A stretch of 64,000 bases of DNA from CAZUSO01 sp964622775 (GCA_964622775.1 CAZUSO010000006.1:1-64000); one strand, 5' to 3'; counted from the first letter of the stretch, positions 26,191-35,440 are shown. Program-made: numbers and translations. The notes: generated by a model from the sequence alone, not told the origin.

Positions 26191-27162
26191 ATGCGCGTGA
26201 TTACCCTGCTGTATGTATTATTGCTGCTGTATATAGTTTCCGCACTGGTGTTCTGGGGGCTAAGCCTGAATAAGCAAAGTAATCTTATTCTGCAAAATGA
26301 GATAGAACTGCTTCAGAAGAATATTGATAGCACGGCTAATCCGGAGAAATACAAGGAAGCTTACCAGGCGCTGAACAATAATGCCAATATGCGGCAGCAC
26401 CAGTATCTGGGCGAGGGTACTACCTTCCTGGCCATAATCCTCATCGGCGCGGGGGTGGTATATTCTTCCATCCGAAGCAATCACAAGCTGTCGCTTCAGC
26501 AAAAGAATTTCATGCTATCCATTACCCATGAGCTGAAGTCGCCGCTGGCAGCCATTAAGCTCAATCTGCAAACACTCGGCAGAAGAACATTGGACGATGA
26601 TAAAAAAACGTTGCTTTTGGATCGGAGCATTGCGGAAACGGATCGATTGAATGATCTTTGTTCCAACCTCCTGATTGCTTCGCAAATGGAAAGTAAAGAG
26701 TTTCGTTCGGCGGAAGAAAAGCTGAATTTTACCATCCTTGTAGAAACTGCTGTGCAGGAAAATAAGCTGCGCAACCCGCGTCATCATTATGTAGCACAAT
26801 TAGAGCCGGATTGCTTTACTGTCGGCGATAAATTATTATTACAAATGATGGTGAATAATATATTGGAAAATGCTGCTAAATATGCTCCCTCAGCTACGGA
26901 AATTACAATTTCCCTGAAAAATTCTGATGACCATCTTGTGCTTACTATCGCCGATGAGGGCATCGGAATTCCCAATGATGAAAAGCAAAAGATCTTCCAT
27001 AAATTTTACCGCGTTGGCAGCGAGGAAACCCGTAAAACCAAGGGGACGGGCTTAGGTCTGTACCTGACCGAAAAAATTATCAACCGGCATAAAGGCTCAG
27101 TCGTAATACGGGATAATGAGCCTGCCGGTGCAGTATTTGAAGTGACTTTGAATTTGGCATAA
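26191..27162 (+). CDS. Membrane sensor histidine kinase
   Basis: A 323-aa protein with two membrane segments (residues 3-25 and about 75-92) around a short periplasmic loop of about 50 residues. A HisKA domain has the phospho-acceptor His at about 113 in SITHELKSPLAAIK. A HATPase domain has N-box NILENAAKYAP, G1 IADEGIGIP, F-box FHKFYRVG and G2 GTGLGLYL. It would autophosphorylate and pass the phosphate to a response regulator, but none is adjacent. It is coupled to the VWA gene upstream by a 7-nt gap, so the VWA protein may be its input or target. Confidence 0.9.
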   Translation: MRVITLLYVLLLLYIVSALVFWGLSLNKQSNLILQNEIELLQKNIDSTANPEKYKEAYQALNNNANMRQHQYLGEGTTFLAIILIGAGVVYSSIRSNHKLSLQQKNFMLSITHELKSPLAAIKLNLQTLGRRTLDDDKKTLLLDRSIAETDRLNDLCSNLLIASQMESKEFRSAEEKLNFTILVETAVQENKLRNPRHHYVAQLEPDCFTVGDKLLLQMMVNNILENAAKYAPSATEITISLKNSDDHLVLTIADEGIGIPNDEKQKIFHKFYRVGSEETRKTKGTGLGLYLTEKIINRHKGSVVIRDNEPAGAVFEVTLNLA

Positions 27163-27215
27163 CGTTTTTATAAATAGACAGTATGCATCGGTTCTTTATA
27201 TCACTCTGAATTTTA

Positions 27216-27812
27216 AATTAACAATGCCTCTCTTCTAAATCATGCAAGATAGTGCCTAATACTGCTATTATACCCTTCAATTGTATAGGTTTCTGATTTG
27301 CTTCTGGTATGAAATTCTGATGCTGATATTTTTTCATAGCATTTCCGGCGATCTGTACAGTAAAAGGCTGCTCTCCTATGTCTGGTATTGTTGTAAAGCT
27401 TTACTCCGGTTTCTGTTCCTCTGTTTCCACAAACAAGATGAACCGTATTGCAAATCGATCAACAGCAATCCAAATCCAACAGTAGTTTTTTTGACCCGAC
27501 ATAACTGTGCATCTCATCAAGTTTTACTACCGCAAGTGATTCATCGCTTTGCAGCAGGCTTACCCGGCTTCCCCATTCCTTTATCCATTTACATACCGTG
27601 CCATAATTAATTTGCAAAACCCTGCCAATTGATCTAAAACCAAGATCTTCAGGATACATTTCCAAAGCCAGACGCTTAATCCCGGCTGATTTCCCATCCG
27701 ACTTTTTCTCAACCGTGTATCTGTATTTACATTGTTTACACAAGTAGCGTTGCCGCCCTTTTACAATCCCATCTTTACAATAATTTGCACCCTGACATTT
27801 TGGACAATTCAT
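27216..27812 (-). pseudogene. IS1-family transposase remnant (InsA/InsB), frameshifted
   Basis: The first 105 codons from 27812 read as an InsA zinc-ribbon/HTH (MNCPKCQGANYCKDG, CKQCKYRYTVEKK, GRVLQINYGTVCKWIKEWG, LDEMHSYVGSKK). At about 27490 a run of seven A breaks the frame; in another frame it continues NYCWIWIAVDRFAIR. Further on, DNA near 27240-27360 still encodes CTDRRKCYEK and ETYTIEGYNSSIRHYLA, the InsB DDE-domain C-terminus, with stops between. The element is therefore dead. Exact terminal inverted repeats could not be placed by eye. Confidence 0.8.
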
Positions 27813-28048
27813 ATTTTTTTGGAGTTAAATTAAAATATCTATCTATAGATAAGATTAGCAATTCCAAATTACACAATATTTTATAAAAAAGTATATTTAG
27901 TAGAAATGGGATAATTTTTACCTTAAAATTACCTATATATCCATAACCCGGAGTACCTGCTTTTTCAAAGGTCAAATTGTTGTAGTGAAATATTGATGAT
28001 TATATTGCCTATATGGCCTTGCACCTAAGGGATAATTACCACCCATAC

Positions 28049-28085
28049 AAAAAAGCGAGAGGTTGATACCAGCCTCCCGCTTTTT
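28049..28085 (-). terminator. Terminator after PKD/T9SS gene
   Basis: AAAAAGCGAGAGG pairs with CCTCCCGCTTTTT with one mismatch, 17 nt beyond the stop of the gene at 28102. The rest of the gap to the IS1 remnant shows nothing else. Confidence 0.8.
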
Positions 28086-28101
28086 ACAATACCAGCAATT
28101 G

Positions 28102-30018
28102 CTACCTTGCTACTATAAGTTTCATGCTCACCACTTGTCCTTCCTCTGTGAATATGCTTACGGTATAAACACCCGTGCTCCAGCCCTTCAAATCCATGGT
28201 AATGATTTGAGATTTCGTAGTGTTTTGTTTTGTATAAATCATTCGACCAAGAGCATCCGTAACGGTTACTGATTTGATTGGAGCAGTACCGGAATTGTCA
28301 ATGATTGCAAACCGGTTAGCCGGATTAGGATACAGCTTAATGTCCGCACTGCTGATAACATCATAGATACCCACAGGCTGTGTGGTTATTGTTTGCTGTA
28401 CCGTGGTGGTGTCTCCACAGCCATCAACCAAATGAAGCAATACGATATAGGTACCTCCTGCCGAATAATCATGCTGTACCGTACTTCCGCTACCTGAGTT
28501 TCCGTCACCAAAATCCCAGACATATTGTTCCGCATTGGTAGCATTAGCCGTAAAAGTGAAAGACAACGGGTTAGTTCCCGGCACAGCGCTGAAAGATCCG
28601 GATGCAGCAGGAAGAACGCTTATCTGAATATCATCTGTACTGCTGCATCCTTCTGCATTAGTAACCGTGACACTATATTGGCCTCCGGCAGATACCGAAA
28701 TAGTCTGCGTACCGGCTCCATTGCTCCAACTATAAGACGCACCGGCATTCCCGGCATCTAAATCCACCACTTCTCCATTACAAATGGATGTATCATTCCC
28801 CAGGTTTACTTCCGGACTGGAAGCCAGGCCGACATCAACGGTGTCAGAAGCGACACAGCCCTGAGCGCTGGTAACCGTTACCCAATAAGTGCCGGCGGTA
28901 CCGGCTGTTAATGTCTGGTCTGTGCTGCCATCATTCCATAAATAGGAGGAGCCGGGATTGACCGCATCCAGCAGCATATCGTTACCATCACATATCATTT
29001 GATTGTCGCCTAAATCTACCAAAGGTATCGGGTTAACCACTACCTGCACCGGGTTAGAGAATACTGCATCACCGGCAGCACATTCAACCTTGCAACGATA
29101 CCAGGCAGAAGCCGCAGGCGTAAAAGTAAAAGCAGGCATCCACAGACTGGCAGACAGCTCGGTATAACTGATACCATCATCAGAGTGCTGCCACTGATAA
29201 GTCTGGCCACCACCGAAACTGTTATTAATCAGGCCAAGTGAAACGGATATGCCTTCGCATACCGCACCTGAAACGCTTACAGAAGTTGTGCCTGCATCCG
29301 GAGGTGATACGCAGGGCGCACCACTATTGAAGGTGATCTGTATTACAGGGCGCATATCGTTAATATTTGTATTATTCTGAGTGCTGGACATGGACTCTAT
29401 TCCCGCAAGTGATGTGCCGCCCTTTCCATATATGCGATCAGTCACACTGGTATTTACCCATTCAAATGAACCCGTAGCAAGCCCCTGCCCTGCTTCCGGC
29501 TCAATTTGCCATTGTGCCAGGATTTCAATAGAGCCACCGGTGTAAGTGAAGGGGGTATTAAGCGGGAACTCAATATACTCCGGACTGGTAGTAACCGGAA
29601 TAGTTTGCGCCATATTCTGATACACTAAATCAGCCCCGGATGACAGGTTAGTCCATGTTTCAGTGGCATTACTATAGGCAGCAGTAGTAGAGTTTTTCAT
29701 GTAAATATCAAAAGTACCGGAGCCTATCGTTTCATTGGCCGTGGACTTCATCCAGGCAAGACTGGTAATGACAGAACCGTTAGTAATGCCGGCTGCAGCC
29801 AGTTCGTCCTGAGTGTAGAGGTAAGCGTACCGGCTATACTTATAAAACAATGTGGAGGACATATAAACAGGCCCTACTGCGTACAATGGCGCCTGCGGAT
29901 TTCCGGTGTTGATTTCCACAGCAGTTTGTGCTGTCGTATTGCTAACGAAAAATACAGGCAGACCTGCAAATATCCATACACAAAGCGGCACAATTTTTTT
30001 TGTAAATAATCTGTTCAT
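28102..30018 (-). CDS. Large T9SS protein with Ig-like and PKD domains
   Basis: A 638-aa secreted protein. The signal peptide ends near NTTAQ (residue 31). Residues 32-230 are a beta-rich domain seen in Bacteroidota adhesin-like proteins (SSTLFYKYSRYAYLYTQDEL, then MKSTANETIGSGTFDIYM). An Ig-like segment follows (AGTTSVSVSGAVCEGISVSL), then two similar repeats with SYLWNDGSTDQT and SYSWSNGAGTQT. A PKD domain has YVWDFGDGNSG near 505. The end is a T9SS sorting domain (IKLYPNPANRFAI, TDALGRMIY, LKGWSTGVYTVSI). It should be a surface or released adhesin-like protein. A TATTTTTG box lies at 30046-30053 (minus). Confidence 0.88.
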   Translation of the reverse strand: MNRLFTKKIVPLCVWIFAGLPVFFVSNTTAQTAVEINTGNPQAPLYAVGPVYMSSTLFYKYSRYAYLYTQDELAAAGITNGSVITSLAWMKSTANETIGSGTFDIYMKNSTTAAYSNATETWTNLSSGADLVYQNMAQTIPVTTSPEYIEFPLNTPFTYTGGSIEILAQWQIEPEAGQGLATGSFEWVNTSVTDRIYGKGGTSLAGIESMSSTQNNTNINDMRPVIQITFNSGAPCVSPPDAGTTSVSVSGAVCEGISVSLGLINNSFGGGQTYQWQHSDDGISYTELSASLWMPAFTFTPAASAWYRCKVECAAGDAVFSNPVQVVVNPIPLVDLGDNQMICDGNDMLLDAVNPGSSYLWNDGSTDQTLTAGTAGTYWVTVTSAQGCVASDTVDVGLASSPEVNLGNDTSICNGEVVDLDAGNAGASYSWSNGAGTQTISVSAGGQYSVTVTNAEGCSSTDDIQISVLPAASGSFSAVPGTNPLSFTFTANATNAEQYVWDFGDGNSGSGSTVQHDYSAGGTYIVLLHLVDGCGDTTTVQQTITTQPVGIYDVISSADIKLYPNPANRFAIIDNSGTAPIKSVTVTDALGRMIYTKQNTTKSQIITMDLKGWSTGVYTVSIFTEEGQVVSMKLIVAR

Positions 30019-30045
30019 CGTTATGCTTTATTTGTTTGACTTTAT

Positions 30046-30053
30046 CAAAAATA
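30046..30053 (-). promoter_or_regulatory. -7 box of PKD/T9SS gene promoter
   Basis: TATTTTTG on the minus strand, 27 nt before the start at 30018. Confidence 0.5.
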
Positions 30054-30215
30054 TCAATTCAGCGTCACTTTTACAAATATTCAACCAATGCCATAAAAAT
30101 TCCGGCAAACATTCCGGCAAAAGGTGTAATGAAATTTTAGTAATAATCTCATTCAAGAGTACGATAGATTGCCTGTAAGGTGTCAGTATTTAAGGAAAGC
30201 TTTCAATCTGTTTCA

Positions 30216-30614
30216 TTAACTGCTGTGGTCTTTTACAATCTTCCATTCGCTATTTATCATTTTAAAGAGGAGCGTAAAGCAGCTTCCCGGATATCCTGCA
30301 GTTCTTGATAAATACCATTTAGCTACGGTGAAATTTCCGGGTTGTGCTACCTTGTCGGGGATAGCGGGCATCAGAAAGGTTCTTACTAAATAACCCATTA
30401 TTATGGACGGGGCGCCGAAAACCAGTCCGATTTTGATATCCGTTCGTTTCCCGATAAAACAGGATATCGCCCCGGCCATGCTGGTGGCGCATGCGATAAA
30501 GGGCGAACAGGTGGTTGCCAAAGCAGCTTCTATGCCGAAAAGACATACTAATACCGGAACGGTGAGCATGCTTCCTCCGCCGCCAATTAATCCCAATAAT
30601 ATATCAATAAGCAC
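30216..30614 (-). pseudogene. TauE/SafE permease fragment joined to SnoaL-like tail
   Basis: The first 90 codons match the N-terminal part of TSUP (TauE/SafE) anion permeases: LGLIGGGGSMLTVPVLV, then AATTCSPFIACATSMAGA. The frame stays open upstream of 30614 and still reads GYFAAVLIDI, so the permease start once lay further out. After about IPDKVAQ the frame changes character to a soluble end, GSCFTLLFKMINSEWKIVKDHSS, typical of the C-terminus of SnoaL/DUF4440-like proteins. This looks like a deletion that fused two unrelated genes. The product is unlikely to transport anything. Confidence 0.6.
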
Positions 30615-30759
30615 GGCTGCAAAGTATCCGGCTGTTTTCAGCCTGTTGAAATTGGGGGGGATTTCAACAATTCAACTATATACCGCCTATTTTATGATAA
30701 AGACTTTATTTCTTTTGCCCTGATAATTTCAAAGCGGAAAGAATCTCTGATTTTTCTAC

Positions 30760-30767
30760 TATTTTCG
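30760..30767 (+). promoter_or_regulatory. -7 box before BatA-like gene
   Basis: TATTTTCG, one base off TAnnTTTG, only 4 nt before ATG 30772, suggesting a leaderless transcript. Confidence 0.4.
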
Positions 30768-30771
30768 CTGT

Positions 30772-32829
30772 ATGTCATTTTTGTTCCCGATGTTTTTACT
30801 GACCGGATTGGCATTGGCCATACCGGTTTTCATTCACCTGTTTAATCTGAGAAGATATAAACGGATCAATTTTCCCGACAACCGTTTTCTCAAAGATATC
30901 TTTCTTTCTACGCGTCAGCAGGCTAAAATCCGCGACCGGCGCCTGCTGCTTTCCCGTTTGCTGTTTCTGGCAGCCCTGATACTCGCTTTTGCCCAGCCTT
31001 TCCTGAAAAGTAAAGATGCTGCCGGAGCAGCCGTTGTTACAGCTATCTATATTGACAATTCTTACAGCATGGGCCTGACAAAAGGCCAGCAAAATCTTTT
31101 ACAACAAAGCATTGCCGATGCTAAAAGCCTTATTGCGGCATCCGGACCCAACCGACATTTTTTAATGCTTACCAATGACCATCCTTCTGCAACACGACCG
31201 ATGCCTCAAAACGAAGCACTGGAATACCTACAGCAGATTCGCCCTACAGCCCGGCTGGTGTCCATGCGGCAGATCGTACAGGCCGTAACGGCAGCCCATG
31301 ACGACGAACAGGCAGGGCGCTGGGATCTTTATATCTTCAGTGATCTGCAAAAAAATACTTTTGTGACAGAGGAAAAAATCAGTATTCCGAAACAAATCTC
31401 CTGTTACATCTGTCCGGTACAGGAGCCGGGCATTCCAAATCTGTTTATTGATACGGCCTATTTTTTATCACCGGGAATGGACATGCGTAAGCCCAATGAA
31501 TTCGTGGTTGTAGCGCGGAAATCCGGTGGAAATGAACCGGTACAAAGTAGTCTTAGTGTAACCGTAGATGGGCAGATGCGTGCTATGAGCGCTATTTCGT
31601 TCTCAAAAGACAGCCAGGTATGGACTGATACCCTGTCGCTGCAACCCGATGGCAGAGGATGGCAGCACATTGCGGTCAGCCTGCAGGATCATCCTATGAG
31701 TTTTGATGATACCTTCCGGATTGCAGCCCGTACCAATCCCGACCTTTCGGTTTTAATTATCAATAACGGCGGCGTAAATCCCTACCTGCAAAGCTCACTC
31801 GGCGCTCAGGAAGGATTTCAGGTAAGGCAGGAATCCATTGCTCAGATGAATCCCGGGGATTGGAAAAATTACAGCCTGATTATACTACAGAACATTACCG
31901 GATTATCTGTTCTGTTGACAGATGCCATAAATGCTGCAATGGAGCGCGGGCAAAGTGTATTATTGTTCCCCGGCATTATTACGGATGTTCCGGCGTTTAA
32001 TGCATCGTTGAGCAGGATTGGAGCTATCACATTAGGGCGGATGGATACCACGCAGCAACAGGTTGTCTCCCTGCAAGATGCGCATCCGTTGCTACAGGAT
32101 TTGTTCGAGAAAATTCCCGAAAATGTGCAGCTGCCGGTTTCCTTACAGCGCTATCCCATAGATGCGGCTATTGCGGCTAACCAGCAATCGCTGATGTCGT
32201 TTAAGGATGGGAGACCCTTCCTGGCCCAATACACTTTGAAGAACGGCCGCTTGTTTCTGTGCGCCTCTCCATTAGATCAAAAGGCCGGTAATTTTGCGGT
32301 AAGCTATTATTTTGTTCCGGTATTATATAAAATGGCGGTTCAGTCCGGCGGCAATAATATGTATGCGGTTAATGTCGGAAGTGACGAACCTGTTTGGCTG
32401 CCATCGCACGGTATTAGTGAACGGCAGGTATGGCGGATGATTAAAGATAATTTTGAAGTTGTTCCTCCGCAGCGACCGGATGGAAACGGCGTGGCGGTTT
32501 TTGCGGGTAAGTCAGCATTGGAGGCAGGCTTTTATTTTTTGCAAAATGAGGCTTCTCCCGATACTTCCGTAGTAGCGTTGAACACCAACCGGCTGGAGTC
32601 GCTGCTGGAGTCTGCTTCGCAAAAAGATATTGAAAAGCTGCTGAATCCGGCAAAGGTCAACTGGATTGATCAGGCTACAATTACTTCTGGTGGTTGGGGA
32701 AAAGTAAAAAGCCCTTTCCCTTTATGGAAAATGGCTGTTATCCTTGCATTCGCAGGTCTTGTATTAGAGACATTTTTATTGCTGCGCAAAAAGCGATCTG
32801 CTGCTGATGTCACAGTTGCTTCGGCCTGA
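30772..32829 (+). CDS. BatA-domain membrane protein (aerotolerance-regulator N-terminus)
   Basis: A 685-aa protein. The N-terminal 80 residues are the BatA domain: a membrane helix, then PVFIHLFNLRRYKRINFPDNRFLKDI, a second helix, then AFAQPFLKS. A VWA-like region begins VTAIYIDNSYSM near residue 90. The long central part is probably periplasmic, and a final membrane helix precedes LLRKKR. Proteins of this layout occur in Bacteroidota near or apart from the Bat operon; the function is not defined. No other bat gene is adjacent. It converges on the DCC gene with a 2-nt gap. Confidence 0.83.
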   Translation: MSFLFPMFLLTGLALAIPVFIHLFNLRRYKRINFPDNRFLKDIFLSTRQQAKIRDRRLLLSRLLFLAALILAFAQPFLKSKDAAGAAVVTAIYIDNSYSMGLTKGQQNLLQQSIADAKSLIAASGPNRHFLMLTNDHPSATRPMPQNEALEYLQQIRPTARLVSMRQIVQAVTAAHDDEQAGRWDLYIFSDLQKNTFVTEEKISIPKQISCYICPVQEPGIPNLFIDTAYFLSPGMDMRKPNEFVVVARKSGGNEPVQSSLSVTVDGQMRAMSAISFSKDSQVWTDTLSLQPDGRGWQHIAVSLQDHPMSFDDTFRIAARTNPDLSVLIINNGGVNPYLQSSLGAQEGFQVRQESIAQMNPGDWKNYSLIILQNITGLSVLLTDAINAAMERGQSVLLFPGIITDVPAFNASLSRIGAITLGRMDTTQQQVVSLQDAHPLLQDLFEKIPENVQLPVSLQRYPIDAAIAANQQSLMSFKDGRPFLAQYTLKNGRLFLCASPLDQKAGNFAVSYYFVPVLYKMAVQSGGNNMYAVNVGSDEPVWLPSHGISERQVWRMIKDNFEVVPPQRPDGNGVAVFAGKSALEAGFYFLQNEASPDTSVVALNTNRLESLLESASQKDIEKLLNPAKVNWIDQATITSGGWGKVKSPFPLWKMAVILAFAGLVLETFLLLRKKRSAADVTVASA

Positions 32830-32831
32830 GC

Positions 32832-33257
32832 TCAGGATAAAAACCGGGAGCGAAGCTGAGATCCCGGCACGATGCAACGGTCTTTTTTGCCAAACAGGCG
32901 ATAGCGGTTACGCGCTACCCAGTCATATACGATATCGCGCACAGGGCGTGGAATCCGGCGAAACCCGGCTATCCAATGCCAGCTTGTAGAAAGCCCGGAA
33001 AAAATGCGTAATGCTGCTGTAGATTTTGTATAAACCCGGCCCGATTGATACAATACAATACTTTCCATTTTTGAGCTATCCCTACCTGTTTCCCGTAGCA
33101 ATTGTTTTGCCGGCTCGGATTGCAGGGTACCAAAAGCAAACCGGCCTTTGCGGTCGTTCCGAATCACGAATTGCACAAAGCCGTTGCAGAGACTACATTT
33201 CCCGTCAATCAGGATGATATTTTGATTGCTCTTCAATGTAAATTTTATATTCAGCAA
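32832..33257 (-). CDS. DCC family thiol-disulfide oxidoreductase-like protein
   Basis: A 141-aa protein with the family motif IDGKCSLCNGFVQFVI (DxxCxxC, residues 18-24), GTLQSEPAKQLL near 52, YTKSTAALRI near 83 and VARNRYRLFGK near 115. DCC (DUF393, YuxK-like) proteins have a thioredoxin-like fold; physiological substrates are unknown. It is transcribed toward the BatA-like gene. Confidence 0.88.
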   Translation of the reverse strand: MLNIKFTLKSNQNIILIDGKCSLCNGFVQFVIRNDRKGRFAFGTLQSEPAKQLLRETGRDSSKMESIVLYQSGRVYTKSTAALRIFSGLSTSWHWIAGFRRIPRPVRDIVYDWVARNRYRLFGKKDRCIVPGSQLRSRFLS

Positions 33258-33352
33258 AGTTACCGTTTATGCTGGTACAAAAATTGTATAGAGAGAAAAT
33301 GAGGTGCATCCCAAATTGTCGCACCTGAGCAATCTCCCGAATGTAAAAGGTG

Positions 33353-33530
33353 TCGTCATTCCGGGTGTAGTGCAGCGGAATCGGGGAATCTCCAGGGCGC
33401 TCGCCCATCCTCCCGCATGGGAGATTCCTCCACGCGAAAATCCTGATCGGATTGCTGCGTAATCCGGGATTTTCTTTTCGGAAGTACGATAAAAAAACTT
33501 ACACCACATGCAACATTGGGGATACACCCA
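33353..33530. repeat. Interspersed repeat, copy B
   Basis: It shares with 4-226 the opening TCGTCATTCCG, the GAATCTCC/GGGAGATTCC stem, the GCGAAAATCCTGATCGGATT-like block with its paired GGATTTT, and the closing ACTTACACCACATGCAACA. It lacks about 45 bases present in copy A. The 33258-33754 gap holds this repeat and otherwise no convincing gene. Confidence 0.7.
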
Positions 33531-33754
33531 AGAGAATGAGCTAAGTTTCCCTTCATTTTTGCCACCACCTTTAGAAAGCAAGGCGCAGTGGTTTTCCCGA
33601 AGATTACGGAGATTTTTCGCAGATTAACTTCGGGTGTGGCATTGAATACGGATTATGGTTGATGGCGGAGCATCATAGGAGAAAGAGTGAAGTCACACGA
33701 GGCTTTTGATTCAGGACTTTCTGCTATTTTGCTGAATGTTTAGCGGTAGTACTT

Positions 33755-34351
33755 CTATTCGAAATTTAGTATTTCAGTCGTGTCTCGCATTTTCATTACC
33801 TGTTTGCCGTATTTTAAATTACCCAATTCGTATTTGTAGATAATCTCATTGTCTTTAAGGATAAATTTATCTTTGCCACCATCAATAGGTTTTTCAATAT
33901 TTATATAACCCAAATGCTTTTCAAAAATATATAGTTTAGGTGCTGCTACTTCATATGAACAACAACGAGCCATAAAGCCTTGATATCTGTCGTATATAAT
34001 CATTACCTCTGTTTTATATTTTGTTTGTTTTGGATTGATCGGGTATAATAAAATGGAAGACACGATCGCCAGAAAAATTCCACCGAATAAGAAGAAAAAT
34101 CCTGTCAAAACCGCTGAAATTGTATAAAATGAAAAATATAGCGTCGTTAACTTAAATGGTCTTAATGTCTTGAAAAACAAAATTATCCCCGTCAGGTACA
34201 AAACTACTTTTAAAAGAAATGTCAGGTTTTGATGCAGTCTATAACCTGAAATGACTTCTATTCCGGAATTTAGTAAGATAAAACATAGCAAATAGAAATG
34301 CCATTTTATAAGCTTAAATTTGATATTGTGACTTTTCATCTGCTCTCTCAT
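33755..34351 (-). CDS. Hypothetical four-helix membrane protein
   Basis: A 198-aa protein with four hydrophobic segments between residues 13 and 110 and a soluble C-terminal half rich in Tyr and Lys. A second ATG at 34339 is a likely alternative start. The DNA is AT-rich compared with the genes to the left, and it marks the start of the accessory region. I recognise no family. Confidence 0.65.
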   Translation of the reverse strand: MREQMKSHNIKFKLIKWHFYLLCFILLNSGIEVISGYRLHQNLTFLLKVVLYLTGIILFFKTLRPFKLTTLYFSFYTISAVLTGFFFLFGGIFLAIVSSILLYPINPKQTKYKTEVMIIYDRYQGFMARCCSYEVAAPKLYIFEKHLGYINIEKPIDGGKDKFILKDNEIIYKYELGNLKYGKQVMKMRDTTEILNFE

Positions 34352-34536
34352 TATTACCGGGTTGTGTCGCAGTATTACCGATGTTCAGGCGTACACCTCC
34401 GATGAAAGCCTGACTTCAGCGATTAAATATTTGTTTTCAATTCATCAAAAATAAGAATAGGGCAGGATAGCCGTGCTTTTAAAGATAATACTTTATTGGG
34501 ATTAGGCAGGGGCTAATGAAAGAGATTAAAAACATA

Positions 34537-34947
34537 CTAAAGCAAAAATCTTACTTCGGACAATTCACGTCCTATTTGCTGTACACCTTTCAGGATACGT
34601 TTGGTTTGGGTGACGGAAGGTTTTTTAATTCCTTTGATGTATTGGGCGAGCAGGCTTTGATTCATTCCTATGCGTTCAGAAAGAGCCTTTGCATTGATCA
34701 CCTTGTAAAAGTCAAAGAAACTTTCCAAATCGTACTCAAACCGTATTTCCTCAATAGCATAAGTATAGCCCAAATCTTCAAAAACAAGATTAAGCATTTC
34801 TATAATCATTTTTTGAAGTTCATCCCAGGTATCGCCGGAAGTAACAAAGCTACGGTTTTGCCATTGCCCCAAAGCGGTGTAACCCAAATCCTCTTTAATA
34901 ACTTTAAGTTTGATTTTCGGTTTCTTATCTGTTGTTTTCATCTTCAT
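34537..34947 (-). CDS. hicB: HicB-type antitoxin with HTH
   Basis: A 136-aa protein. The N-terminal half has the partial RNase-H-like HicB fold (KVIKEDLGYTALGQWQNRSFVTSGDTWDELQKMI). The C-terminal half is an XRE-type helix-turn-helix (INAKALSERIGMNQSLLAQYIKGIKKPS). It would neutralise HicA and repress the operon. Its ATG follows the stop of the hicA remnant directly. The 3' end of this gene recurs as a decayed fragment at 41189-41263. Confidence 0.8.
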   Translation of the reverse strand: MKMKTTDKKPKIKLKVIKEDLGYTALGQWQNRSFVTSGDTWDELQKMIIEMLNLVFEDLGYTYAIEEIRFEYDLESFFDFYKVINAKALSERIGMNQSLLAQYIKGIKKPSVTQTKRILKGVQQIGRELSEVRFLL

Positions 34948-35143
34948 TTATCTTTTGTTGGTTTCAATTTCAGCGAGCTTTAAGATAGCTTGTAAAGTTC
35001 CCTTTTTCATTTCTTTAGAAGCATGGAAAGGAACAGGTAATGTCAGGCTTTGTAGGGTGCTGCATAATAACGTGGCTACTCTTTTGCCTTACTTCGTACC
35101 AACCGTCCTTTTTCATTATCCTTAAAAGTTCGCTTGACTTCAT
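34948..35143 (-). pseudogene. hicA: hicA toxin, frameshifted
   Basis: From ATG 35143 the frame reads KSSELLRIMKKDGWYEVRQ, KSSHVIMQHPTKPD and then leaves frame to an early stop (FPCF). One base later in register it reads LPVPFHASKEMKKGTLQ, AILKLAEIE and ends at TAA 34948, just before the hicB ATG. Together these make a full HicA: a double-stranded-RNA-binding fold with GW and the catalytic SSH motif. The 196-nt length is consistent with a 2-nt deletion. It is probably inactive unless frameshifting occurs. Confidence 0.8.
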
Positions 35144-35205
35144 TAAAAGCAAAGGTAATAAATTTATTACTTATACAAAAGCCAAAGCAGTATTAAAATA
35201 AAGTT

Positions 35206-35433
35206 TCTAAAGTAGAGTAAAATAGAATTGACTATGGCAGAAAAAAGACAAAAGACGGGCGGCAGGATAGCCGGCACCCCAAACAAGGTAACTAAGGAAT
35301 TAAAGGAAGTTGTAAAAGGCTTTTTAAATGCAAATGCAAAAAGCCTACAGAAGGACTTTGATGAATTGCAGCCGAATGAACGGTTAATCTTCTTTGAAAA
35401 GCTGTTGAAATATGCCTTGCTAACTCAAACAAG
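35206..35433 (+). repeat. 228-bp direct repeat, left copy
   Basis: It matches 41271-41498 over 228 bp without gaps. I count eight differences, all of them transitions. It covers the upstream region and first 67 codons of a small gene. Confidence 0.9.
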
Positions 35434-35440
35434 AGTTTAA
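35234..35440 (+). pseudogene. Truncated terminase-small-subunit-like gene, left copy
   Basis: Sixty-eight codons beginning MAEKRQKTGGRIAGTPNKV, nearly identical to the gene at 41299-41592, but cut after ALLTQTRV where the duplicated segment ends. The GRxxGTPNK start and the helical rest resemble small proteins of Bacteroidota prophages and integrative elements (DUF5681 or small-terminase-like); the role is not certain. The junction at 35433 marks an old recombination or deletion point. Confidence 0.6.

Noticed and set aside
30403..30723. Plus-strand frame of 106 aa
   Set aside because: It mirrors the TauE/SafE fragment on the minus strand, whose family motifs are recognisable.
34516..34983. 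Plus-strand frame of 155 aa
   Set aside because: It is the mirror of the HicB antitoxin, whose motifs are clear on the minus strand.
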